A program made the translations under genes and the position numbers. From NCBI GenBank assembly GCA_002413785.1, contig DHXR01000074.1, forward strand, positions 1-44,374: a stretch of 44,374 nucleotides of DNA, read 5' to 3'. Under the pieces are notes generated by a model. It was given only the letters and a program-made list of their open reading frames with translations. It was not told where the DNA came from and ran no database searches. Numbering within the stretch: position 1 is the first letter of the stretch; the number at the start of each line of letters is the position of its first letter. Source of the stretch: Mucilaginibacter sp. UBA5151. GTDB lineage: Bacteria; Bacteroidota; Bacteroidia; Sphingobacteriales; Sphingobacteriaceae. Below, piece by piece: positions 37,234-44,374 of this stretch.

Positions 37234-37702
37234 TTTACTTGAGTTGACAAGGCCGGCTGCTGAAAAACTCAGTAACTGGATTATTAAGCATAGGGGTATA
37301 ATATGTACATCCGGAAATTGGACTTCGCAGTATCAATAAAACAGAGCAGCAGTAACCTTAATTCGCATTAATTTGACATTATTTATTTAATTAAAGCATC
37401 TTAAAAAAATGCGGCCAAACAAAAAGCCGCGAAAAGTTGCGCCATTTGACTTTAAACAGGTTGAAAATCTGTCATTGCGGCCATCACGCTGCAACCACTT
37501 TTGGCGCCCTAATGAGCTCAAATAAGAAATAAAATACTATGAGGTTTATGAACTTAAAAGGCAATAACAGTATAATATTTATTATCTTTGACTATAGCAT
37601 TTGCAGCTATACCAAGGTACATTAAAAGTGGTGAGTGATTCGGTGAGTACAGGATTTAAATCCGCATAAGATACTGAAAGTCAAGTCGGTTATATGGCAA
37701 TA

Positions 37703-37723
37703 CGAATCCCTCCGGCTCCACCA
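37703..37723 (+). other. tRNA/tmRNA-like 3' end, possible att remnant
   Basis: From CGAATCCC to GGCTCCACCA the 21 bases read like the T-arm 3' side, acceptor strand, discriminator A and CCA of a tRNA or tmRNA. The 5' acceptor partner (GGAGCCG or similar) and the rest of the T arm are missing, so this is not a complete RNA gene. A strong terminator follows 12 bp later, as after a real RNA gene. Integrases often leave such a 3' end as one attachment site. Confidence 0.4.
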
Positions 37724-37734
37724 CCTAAAAGCAA

Positions 37735-37769
37735 AAAAAAGCCTTATACGCATTGTATAGGGCTTTTTT
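37735..37769 (+). terminator. Intrinsic terminator after the tRNA-like end
   Basis: A 15-bp stem (37735-37749 with 37755-37769, one G-U pair) and a 5-base loop GCATT. The right arm itself ends in TTTTTT. Confidence 0.85.
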
Positions 37770-37865
37770 GTGAGTGTAAATTAGCTTTGGTAGCAAATCG
37801 CGGGCTTTTTCAATCAATATAAAATTATTACATTTGTTTACTGATGTCGCTATCAGTAAAAACTT

Positions 37866-37897
37866 AAAGGGGGTGCTAATTAGTTAGCATCCCTTTT
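37866..37897 (+). terminator. Second terminator-like hairpin
   Basis: Arms 37866-37879 and 37884-37897 pair over 14 bp with two G-U pairs, and the loop is TTAG. The right arm ends in a T run (CCCTTTTT). No gene directly upstream explains it. Confidence 0.75.
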
Positions 37898-38262
37898 TAT
37901 TTGCATAGTACATTAGCTTTGACTGGTATCCTCCGGCAGTACCTTAATAAGAGCGCAAGGACAGCAATAGCACCCCATACCTGGTAGTATCTAATATTGG
38001 GATATGATTTTAAAAACAGGTTGGTCGGATAGCTTTATTCAATCATTAAAAAAATAAAAATAAGGCCAGGAAATAAATTTGAACTAAACCACCCGGCAAC
38101 AATAGGGATGGAATTAAAAAGTCGGACAGGCCACCCGGTTTTATAGGGGTTAAACCCTCCGGCAGGCCCGGCCCCCCCTGTCACATTTAATCAGTACGGG
38201 ATACATTCTTATATAAACTGTAATGGTATCTTTTGTTAAAAAGGTTAACCATTTGGCGCAGG

Positions 38263-38324
38263 TTGCGTATTCCGGGGTAAAGTTTACCACCGTACCGCTG
38301 TAAAGTTTACCCCGGAATACGCAA
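38263..38324. repeat. 62-bp near-palindrome with 19-bp perfect arms
   Basis: TTGCGTATTCCGGGGTAAA (38263-38281) is perfectly complementary to 38306-38324. After one G-G mismatch, TTTAC/GTAAA continues the stem to 24 bp, around a 12-base loop. The repeated AAAGTTTACC text resembles termini of IS21-type elements as I remember them. It may be two IS ends joined, or a MITE-like element. Confidence 0.7.
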
Positions 38325-38376
38325 TATTAAAAACAGATGGATTTAGATTTGGATTAGACTAATTTATTTGACCTTG

Positions 38377-38530
38377 AAAAACCACCTGCTTTGCAGGTGG
38401 TAATGTACTGTCGGCTATGCCTGAAAAGAATCTTCGCTTAGGTCTTCGGTGGTTTTTTGTGCGATGCCTTGTGCGGAATGGCCCTATGAGACTGGCTTTC
38501 AACCCACCTTCTTAGAAGTGGTTGTTGAGT
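38377..38530 (+). repeat. IS200/REP-like hairpin region
   Basis: ACCACCTGC-TTT-GCAGGTGGT (38381-38401) is a perfect 9-bp hairpin. AAAAACCACC (38377-38386) can instead pair with GGTGGTTTTT (38449-38458), so two folds exclude each other. A second imperfect hairpin CCACC-TTC-TTA-GAAGTGG lies near 38502-38520. Subterminal hairpins of this type mark ends of IS200/IS605 elements and REP sequences; no transposase is present. Confidence 0.45.
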
Positions 38531-38809
38531 TTAAAAGTACATTTTTAAATAAATTTTTATTTGATGGGGTAAAAATCTTTTTTTTTGACTCTATGAATAA
38601 CAATAGCAAAGAGAAATGGACTATGCACAATTTTCCTTCACTATGCTTAAGGGGGGATTGATGTTCTGCTTGTTATTATAACCCCGGGCTATTAAAACTG
38701 ACAATGCTATCTATTTCCTGTAGTCAAATAAATAATAAATTAAAATCAAAATAATAAGGTTCAGTTGAAAAATAAAAATGAATACTCTATCAAAACAAAT
38801 CAGGCTACA

Positions 38810-40195
38810 ATGACGAACATAGAAGCCGCTCCGGTAGTAAAGCTGCACCGGGTGCTGTCGCTCAGTGATCTTATCATCTATGGTATTATATTAATTCAGC
38901 CGGTTGCTGCTTTACCCTTGTTTGGCCATGCTAACAGTATTTCTAAGGGCCATGCTGTTACCTCCATTCTCATTGCCATGGTGGCAATGATCTTTACAGC
39001 CATCAGCTATGGGCGGATGGCAAATCGATACCCGGAGGCAGGCTCTGCTTATACTTATGTCGGCAAGAGTTTGCACCCATACCTCGGGTTTGTAGCCGGT
39101 TGGTCGATGTTTATGGACTATCTGTTTATACCCATCCTTTGCGTCATCTTTACCAGCATTGCCGCAAACCATCTCCTGCCTTTCATTTCCTATTATTTTT
39201 GGATATTCTTTTTTTCAGCCGGTTTTACCTTGCTCAATTTGAATGGTATCAAGCTGGCATCCAAAGCCAATTGGATTTTGATGATTGTTATGAGTGTAGT
39301 GGTGTTTTATTTTATGGCTGCCGCCATCCGGTACGTTTTTATAAAAAATGGATTTAGTGGCCTATTTTCCTCTCAACCCTTTTATAATCCGGCTTCGTTT
39401 TCTTTAGGTGCAATAGGATCTGCAACAGCCCTGGCTTCTTTAACGTATGTTGGTTTTGATGGCATAACGACTTTATCTGAAGAAGTGAAAAACCCTAGGC
39501 GAAATGTGCTGTTAGCTGCAGTGATAACTTGCCTGATCACAGGTATTTGGAGTGGTGCTCAGATATATCTGGCACAGGTGTCCTGGCCGGATTGGGCTTC
39601 CTTTACAAGAGGGTTGACCGATAAAACGGCACGAAACAATTCATTGGATACAGCAATCATGGCAGTGGCAAATCGTGTTGGCGGTACTGTGTTGGATGCC
39701 TCTTTATCATTTATTCTGCTCCTCGGTAGTATCGGATCTGGTGTAACCGGTCAGATCGGTGCCTCCAGGCTTCTGTATGGCATGGGACGTGATGGCGTGA
39801 TCCCCAAAAAAATCTTTGGGCATTTGGATAAAAAACATTCTGGCCCAAATTATAATGTGATGATTGTCGGAGCACTAGCTTTACTTGGAGCCCTTTTGTT
39901 GAATTACGAACAGTGTGCACAATTGATTAATTTTGGAGCTTTTTTTGCATTTATGGGTGTAAATATTGCATCGATACGTGAATACTATATCAGGTCCAAA
40001 GAAAAATCAGCAAAAAGCTTTTTGCTAAATTTCTTGCTTCCCTGTATCGGTTTTCTGATTTGCCTGATTATCTGGCTTAATTTGCCGTTAATGACATTTG
40101 TCATAGGAGGAAGCTGGATGCTAATAGGAATTCTTTATTTGGCTATCCGCACAAAAGGTTTTCGAAGAAGAACTATCATGATTGATTTTTCTTAG
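38810..40195 (+). CDS. APC family amino acid/polyamine permease
   Basis: 461 residues from the ATG at 38810 (MTNIEAAPVV); a TTG at 38765 was rejected. About 12 membrane helices. The APC marks are the first helix with GIILIQPVAALPLFG, AISYGRMANRYPEAGSAYTYV, GFVAGWSMFMDYL, and the helix 6 block ASLTYVGFDGITTLSEEVKNPRRN. The closest named relatives by motif are PuuP-type putrescine and broad amino acid importers. It stands 144 bp before the aminotransferase gene on the same strand, so it may bring in the amino compound used by that gene set. The substrate is not readable from sequence. Confidence 0.92.
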   Translation: MTNIEAAPVVKLHRVLSLSDLIIYGIILIQPVAALPLFGHANSISKGHAVTSILIAMVAMIFTAISYGRMANRYPEAGSAYTYVGKSLHPYLGFVAGWSMFMDYLFIPILCVIFTSIAANHLLPFISYYFWIFFFSAGFTLLNLNGIKLASKANWILMIVMSVVVFYFMAAAIRYVFIKNGFSGLFSSQPFYNPASFSLGAIGSATALASLTYVGFDGITTLSEEVKNPRRNVLLAAVITCLITGIWSGAQIYLAQVSWPDWASFTRGLTDKTARNNSLDTAIMAVANRVGGTVLDASLSFILLLGSIGSGVTGQIGASRLLYGMGRDGVIPKKIFGHLDKKHSGPNYNVMIVGALALLGALLLNYEQCAQLINFGAFFAFMGVNIASIREYYIRSKEKSAKSFLLNFLLPCIGFLICLIIWLNLPLMTFVIGGSWMLIGILYLAIRTKGFRRRTIMIDFS

Positions 40196-40326
40196 ATGTG
40201 CTAGGCTTGCGATGGTTTGGTGTTTTCGATGGGTTGTTATACCTTGGTTGCCGTGTGTATTTTTGATTGAAACCAAGTATTACCAATGAATAAAATGGTT
40301 ATTAATATATTAAAATTAAACTAAAA

Positions 40327-40334
40327 AAAGGAGG
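40327..40334 (+). promoter_or_regulatory. Strong Shine-Dalgarno sequence before the aminotransferase
   Basis: AAAGGAGG ends 5 bp before the ATG at 40340. A near-perfect site is unusual here, since most genes of the window show none. It fixes the start of the gene. Confidence 0.75.
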
Positions 40335-40339
40335 TTATT

Positions 40340-41524
40340 ATGCCAGGTCCAGGTGCTTATTGGTTTGGGAAAGAAGAAATGGAAGCAGTAATGGAAGTTA
40401 TGCAAAGCGGGTATCTTTTTCGTTATGGAAATGAAAATGATCCGAAATTTCTTCATAAAGTATATACTTTAGAAAAAGAATTTGCCAAATACTGTGAGGC
40501 AAATTTTGCATTGGCAACATCATCAGGAACATTATCGTTACTTGCTTCGGTAGTAGCTTTAGGCTTAAAACCCGGTGATGAAATTATTGTTCCAGCCTAT
40601 ACGTTTGTTGCCAGCTATACGTCGTGTATTTTCCCTGGAATCATTCCCGTGCTGTCTGAAATAGACGAAAGCCTTACGCTGAACCCGGATGATATTGAAC
40701 ATCGGATTACCCCCCGCACAAAAGCAATTATGCCTGTGCACATGTTGGGTAATCCCTGCAATATGGACAGAATAATGGCCGTTGCTAAAAAACACAATTT
40801 ACTGGTGTTGGAAGATTGTTGCCAGGCTGCAGGTGCATCGTACAAAGGAGAAAAAGTAGGTACAATAGGTAACATGGGTGCATTCTCTCTCAATATGTTT
40901 AAAACCATAAACAGCGGTGATGGCGGTCTGGTTGTAACAAATGATAATGACCTTTACGCAACGGCCTTTGCTGTACACGATCAGGGTCATAGTCCAAGCC
41001 GGTTAGGTGTTGAAGTCGGTGTCCGTAGTGTGCTTGGATTAAACTTTCGTATGAATGAACTTACTGCTGCTGTAGGTCTTGCTCAATTAGGTAAACTTGA
41101 TAAAATTGTAGCTACTCTTCGTGAAAAAAGAAGCAAACTAAAGAGCCTAATTTCTAAGGCTGAAGGTTTTAAATTCAGAACATTAAACGATCCGGAAGGG
41201 GATTGCGCTACGCTTTGTACGGTTATTTTTGATACTAGAGAGCAGGCTATAAAGGTTTCAAAAGCATTGGGATCAAAAACGATAGATCAAAGCGGATGGC
41301 ATGTATATGCTAACATGGAGCATATTTTAAATTATCTGAAACAAGTTGGACAGCCACACACAAAAGGATCATATCCTAAAACCGACGATATTCTTAGTCG
41401 CGCCATGAATATTAGTGTGGGTGTGGTAGATGGAGGTTTAGGAGCAGGATGGGGGATCAATATTAATTCGACAGATGCAGAAATTGAAGCTGCTGCAAGG
41501 CAATTCATTGATGCCTGTAAATAG
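40340..41524 (+). CDS. DegT/DnrJ/EryC1/StrS family PLP-dependent sugar aminotransferase
   Basis: 394 residues. The family marks are ATSSGTLSLLASVVALGLKPGDE (cofactor phosphate loop), IIVPAYTFVASYTSC, VLEDCCQAAGASYKG (Asp159 to the pyridine N) and FSLNMFKTINSGDGG with the PLP Lys188. DegT-type enzymes convert keto-sugars or keto-cyclitols to amino-sugars with Glu or Gln as donor. It starts after a strong ribosome site and is 29 bp before a Gfo/Idh/MocA dehydrogenase that could supply or use the keto-sugar. The pair resembles the NtdA/NtdC logic of kanosamine formation, but a catabolic role beside GH30 is equally possible. Confidence 0.92.
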   Translation: MPGPGAYWFGKEEMEAVMEVMQSGYLFRYGNENDPKFLHKVYTLEKEFAKYCEANFALATSSGTLSLLASVVALGLKPGDEIIVPAYTFVASYTSCIFPGIIPVLSEIDESLTLNPDDIEHRITPRTKAIMPVHMLGNPCNMDRIMAVAKKHNLLVLEDCCQAAGASYKGEKVGTIGNMGAFSLNMFKTINSGDGGLVVTNDNDLYATAFAVHDQGHSPSRLGVEVGVRSVLGLNFRMNELTAAVGLAQLGKLDKIVATLREKRSKLKSLISKAEGFKFRTLNDPEGDCATLCTVIFDTREQAIKVSKALGSKTIDQSGWHVYANMEHILNYLKQVGQPHTKGSYPKTDDILSRAMNISVGVVDGGLGAGWGININSTDAEIEAAARQFIDACK

Positions 41525-41553
41525 GAATATCAATTTTTTAATTTACAGAGAAT

Positions 41554-42693
41554 ATGAGCAAAAAAGAAATTAGAGTCGCCCTTATCGGACGTAAGTTTAT
41601 GGGCATTGCTCATTCCAATGCGTTCCGAAATGCAAATATGTGGACAGATATACCAGCAAAAATAACGATGAAGTGTTTGTGTGCTGAAGATAACACGGAG
41701 AATTTAAAGGTATTTGCAGATAAATATGGATGGGAAAGCTGCGAACCCGACTGGCGCAAAGTAGTAGCACGAGACGATATTGACCTTATTAGTATTGCCA
41801 CACCAAATTATTTGCATAAAGAAATTGCCATTGAGGCAGCCAAAAACGGCAAGCATATATTATGTGAAAAACCGCTGGCTAACAATTTAAGCGAAGCCCA
41901 GGAGATGCTTGAAGCAGTTGAAAAAGCAGGAGTAAAACATTGCTGTGGTTTTTCCTATCGTTTTACACCATCCTTGGCATTAGCACGACAATTGGTACAG
42001 GAGGGAAGAATCGGTCGGATTTATCATGTATTTGTCAGATATGCGCAAGATTGGATCGCCGATCCAAACTTCGGCATGGTATGGCGTTTTGATAAAAAAA
42101 TTGCAGGTTCGGGTACATTAGGTGACTTAAGTGCCCACTCAATAGATGCTACCCGTTTTATTACAGGCTTAACTTTTAAAGAAGTAATAGGCAACTTGCA
42201 AACATTAATCAAAGAAAGACCGTTAGACAGTAATAATATAAATGGCCCGAAAGGGAAAGTTACGGTAGATGATGTAGCGCAATTTCTTGTCAATTTTGAA
42301 GGTGGTGCCACTGGATGTTACGAATCTACACGTTTGGCTACCGGACGCAAAAACTATAACACTATAGAAGTTAATGGTGAAAAAGGTTCATTAGTCTGGA
42401 ATTTTGAAGACCAGAATTACCTGATGTTTTACGACAACCAGCAATCATCAAAAGAAGCTGGTTTTCGAGAAATAAATGTTACGCATGATGTACATCCATA
42501 CAAAGGCGGCTGGTGGCCACAGGGCCATGGCATTGGCTATGCTGATTTGTTTACCATTGAAGTAGCAGAATTTATTCGTTCTATTGTAGAAGATACACCG
42601 TTTAGCCCCTCTTTTGAAGATGGAGTCAAGTGCCAGAAAATATTGGAAGCTATTGAACAATCAGCTGCTACCCGGGTTTGGAAAAATGTTTAA
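41554..42693 (+). CDS. Gfo/Idh/MocA family sugar dehydrogenase
   Basis: 379 residues. The N-terminal Rossmann fold starts at VALIGRKFMGIAHSNAF; the usual GxGxxG is changed to GRKFMG. Later marks are ISIATPNYLHKEIAIEAAKNG, then CEKPLA with the conserved Glu-Lys-Pro near 105-107, and the C-terminal substrate domain with GTLGDLSAHSIDATRFITG (probable catalytic Asp and His). It oxidises or reduces a hydroxyl of a sugar or cyclitol with NAD(P). It has no Tat or Sec signal, so it is cytoplasmic, unlike many secreted relatives in this phylum. It lies 29 bp after the aminotransferase and 64 bp before GH30, in one direction. Confidence 0.92.
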   Translation: MSKKEIRVALIGRKFMGIAHSNAFRNANMWTDIPAKITMKCLCAEDNTENLKVFADKYGWESCEPDWRKVVARDDIDLISIATPNYLHKEIAIEAAKNGKHILCEKPLANNLSEAQEMLEAVEKAGVKHCCGFSYRFTPSLALARQLVQEGRIGRIYHVFVRYAQDWIADPNFGMVWRFDKKIAGSGTLGDLSAHSIDATRFITGLTFKEVIGNLQTLIKERPLDSNNINGPKGKVTVDDVAQFLVNFEGGATGCYESTRLATGRKNYNTIEVNGEKGSLVWNFEDQNYLMFYDNQQSSKEAGFREINVTHDVHPYKGGWWPQGHGIGYADLFTIEVAEFIRSIVEDTPFSPSFEDGVKCQKILEAIEQSAATRVWKNV

Positions 42694-42757
42694 TTATTTT
42701 AAAATCTTAATTTTTATAGTTTAATCAATATTTTCTTTATTACTTTAAAATCATTGT

Positions 42758-44281
42758 ATGTATCATCTCAAATATGTTTTGTTTCTTCTGACCGGATTTT
42801 TTTTAGGAGGAAGTACTCAGTTCGCTACCGCTCAGAGTAAAAGAGATAGTAATAAAATTATTAAACAGGTTGCATCGAAAGGGCCAATTGTTACTGTTTA
42901 CACTTCATCGCAGGCGGGTGACCGGCTTACCAGAAAAGCCAATGTACAATTTACTCTAAATACTGATTTATCTGAATCAGCAATAACAGTAGATGAAAGA
43001 ACTGTTTTTCAAAGGATAGAAGGATTCGGCGCCACCTTTAATGAAGCTGGAATGATTAGTATTCGCTATCTGAACCCTAAAGGCCAAAATTATGTATTTA
43101 AATCTTTATTTGATTCCGTGCAAGGCGCAGGATTTACGTTGATGAAGTCACCTATTGCAGCATGTGATTTTGCATCGGCCGGCCCGTGGTATACCTATAA
43201 TCAAACCAAGGACGATACCTTGATGAAGCACTTTAGTATAGAAAGAGATTTAGCACCTAATGGATTGATCACCTATATCAAGAAGGCCAAAAAATTCGGC
43301 AACTTTGAAATTGAATCACCTATGGATTTTGCACCCGATTGGATGTATTATAGTTTGAAAGCGGGTGAAAAGCATATCAAGCCTGAATATTATCCTGCAC
43401 TGGCAAGGTATTATTCCAAATACATTCAGATGTATGCAGCCAATGGAGTGACTATTAATTACCTTAACCTGTTTAACGAATCTAATAATACCTGGTATTC
43501 CAATGTTACGTATAAAGAAATTGGTAAGATGATAAAAGACTATGTTGCACCAAAATTAGAGGCTGATGGGCTGACTACGAAAATTCAGTTTGGCGAAAGT
43601 TCCACCCGGCCGGAAGCCATCGAAAAATTTCCTGCAGGCTTGGACGATGCTGAAGTCAGGAAATACGTTCATTCCCTTACCGTTCATGGGTATGACTGGG
43701 ATAAGTTTTCCACTCTCACCGAGTTACACAATAGATATCCCGAACTTCCCATATGGCAAACGGAAGTATGCTATGCTTTTGGTCCCAATGTTAACAATAT
43801 TCCTCCCAATGGCCCTACTAAGATGCCTGTTTATGTATTTGAGGATGGTGAGTTTTGGGGAAACATGATTATAAATGACATGAAAAATTGGGTGTCGGCT
43901 TGGATTTATTGGAACATGGTATTGGACGAGAATGGCGGCCCATGGCTGATTTCGACCGAGCACGGTGATCCAGATAAAAACTATCAGCAACCGGTAGTAA
44001 TTATAAACAAGAAGACCAAAAAAGTTACCTATACCGGTTTGTACTATTACCTTTCTCACTTTAGTAGGTTTGTTAGACCTGGTGCTTATCGGATAAATTG
44101 TACAGGTGGTTCCAAGAAGTTAAATTTTGTAGGTTTTAAAAATAGCAATGGAACAATTGTGCTGAACGTAATCAATAATGATGTAGCAAGCGATTGTAAA
44201 ATCGTATGGAATAATGAAATGATAATACAAAAACTACAAGCCCATTCTATAACTACCTTCAAATGGAAAAACTCTGAATAA
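42758..44281 (+). CDS. GH30 family glycoside hydrolase, secreted
   Basis: 507 residues. A signal peptide (YVLFLLTGFFLGGSTQFATAQ) is followed by a short linker and a beta-strand lead-in, then the GH30 (beta/alpha)8 barrel: IEGFGATFNEAG, KSPIAACDFASAGPWYTYNQT, YLNLFNESN with the probable acid/base Glu241, and IWQTEVCYA with the probable nucleophile Glu336. The end (TITLNVINN-like TIVLNVINNDV) is the usual attached beta-sandwich. GH30 members include glucosylceramidases, beta-1,6-glucanases and xylanases. The exact activity cannot be read. It is the last full gene of the APC-DegT-Gfo set. Confidence 0.9.
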   Translation: MYHLKYVLFLLTGFFLGGSTQFATAQSKRDSNKIIKQVASKGPIVTVYTSSQAGDRLTRKANVQFTLNTDLSESAITVDERTVFQRIEGFGATFNEAGMISIRYLNPKGQNYVFKSLFDSVQGAGFTLMKSPIAACDFASAGPWYTYNQTKDDTLMKHFSIERDLAPNGLITYIKKAKKFGNFEIESPMDFAPDWMYYSLKAGEKHIKPEYYPALARYYSKYIQMYAANGVTINYLNLFNESNNTWYSNVTYKEIGKMIKDYVAPKLEADGLTTKIQFGESSTRPEAIEKFPAGLDDAEVRKYVHSLTVHGYDWDKFSTLTELHNRYPELPIWQTEVCYAFGPNVNNIPPNGPTKMPVYVFEDGEFWGNMIINDMKNWVSAWIYWNMVLDENGGPWLISTEHGDPDKNYQQPVVIINKKTKKVTYTGLYYYLSHFSRFVRPGAYRINCTGGSKKLNFVGFKNSNGTIVLNVINNDVASDCKIVWNNEMIIQKLQAHSITTFKWKNSE

Positions 44282-44330
44282 AAAGCAGCTTTACTTCAAT
44301 AAAAAAATTATTTATATCAGTTATAGTTAA

Positions 44331-44360
44331 ATGAAAAAGATTTGGAACCACTCTAATTAG
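44331..44360 (+). pseudogene. First codons of a next gene, cut by an IS end
   Basis: An ATG at 44331 reads MKKIWNHSN and stops at 44358-44360, the point where the IS-end-like motif begins. MKKIW is a typical start of a signal peptide. It stands 49 bp after the GH30 stop, as a following gene of the same unit would. I infer a secreted protein gene interrupted by an insertion; the rest is outside the window. Confidence 0.35.
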
Positions 44361-44374
44361 GGTCTGCTGAAAAA
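44358..44374. mobile_element. IS-end-like 17-bp motif, copy 2 (window edge)
   Basis: TAGGGTCTGCTGAAAAA repeats 37144-37160 with one difference. It is probably the outer end of an insertion sequence whose body lies beyond the window. Family unknown; no transposase visible. Confidence 0.45.

Larger units (their letters stand above)
37136..38809. other. Gene-free accessory gap with several scars
   Basis: About 1.67 kb without a convincing gene. It contains IS-end-like motifs (37144, 37255), a terminator (37198), a small hairpin GCGGC/GCCGC (37411-37430), TATAGC/GCTATA (37593-37611), two GGTGAGT copies 12 bp apart (37630, 37642), a tRNA-like 3' end (37703), two more terminators (37735, 37866), a 62-bp near-palindrome (38263) and an IS200-like hairpin region (38377-38530). 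Short open frames such as 38449-38661 look spurious. The picture is of an insertion hot spot. Confidence 0.6.

Noticed and set aside
37320..37723. A complete tmRNA or tRNA ending at 37723
   Set aside because: No 5' acceptor strand, no tag reading frame and no complete T arm could be found.
38449..38661. Open frame of 70 codons
   Set aside because: It overlaps the hairpin region and contains low-complexity F/K/N stretches; no family or start signal.
227..44281. Many long open frames antisense to or shifted within the genes listed
   Set aside because: They lack domains and codon patterns of their own and are shadows of the real genes.

Overview
The window is chromosomal DNA of a Bacteroidota, most likely of the Mucilaginibacter/Pedobacter kind in the Sphingobacteriaceae. 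The signs are a SusC/SusD pair, glycoside hydrolases with signal peptides, mostly weak Shine-Dalgarno signals, promoter boxes of the TAnnTTTG type, and the overall protein flavour. No rRNA, complete tRNA or CRISPR array was seen.

Positions 1-16.8 kb are a polysaccharide utilization locus. On the minus strand lie GH2, SusC-SusD, and a tight operon of GH35, an MFS sugar porter and a DUF5107/TPR protein. A plus-strand AraC-type regulator sits between susC and GH2. Three upstream regions (GH35, susC/araC, GH2) carry the same pair of half-sites, ATGGAY and ATGGAT, always 21 bp apart. This looks like the operator of the local AraC protein.

Positions 17-23.6 kb are a mixed accessory stretch. It holds a 5'-truncated umuC remnant joined to a membrane tail, a NIPSNAP protein, an SDR dehydrogenase, a secreted DUF1080 protein flanked by two copies of an ~84-bp repeat, three small unknown genes and a transposase fragment.

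Positions 23.7-30.2 kb look like a sulfur-oxidation regulon. It encodes a TsdA-like diheme cytochrome c, a secreted DsrE-like protein, an orphan substrate-binding protein, a TauE-type exporter, a CstB-like persulfide dioxygenase-rhodanese fusion and a SoxB-like phosphoesterase. Its three promoters each carry a GTAAC-N4-GTYAC palindrome centred exactly 29.5 bp before a -7-like box, the geometry of Crp/Fnr class II activation.

Positions 30.2-37.2 kb are an RND efflux operon: a small Cys-rich membrane protein, TolC, the RND pump, an adaptor lipoprotein and a TlpA thioredoxin. TolC and the pump are each broken by one in-frame stop codon, so the operon looks recently inactivated.

Positions 37.1-38.8 kb hold no gene. 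They look like an insertion hot spot, with terminators, a tRNA/tmRNA-like 3' end, a 62-bp near-palindrome, an IS200-like pair of hairpins and repeated IS-end-like motifs. Positions 38.8-44.3 kb encode an APC permease, a DegT-family aminotransferase, a Gfo/Idh/MocA dehydrogenase and a secreted GH30, probably a sugar or amino-sugar catabolic set. The window ends inside what looks like an IS end that interrupts the next gene after a few codons.
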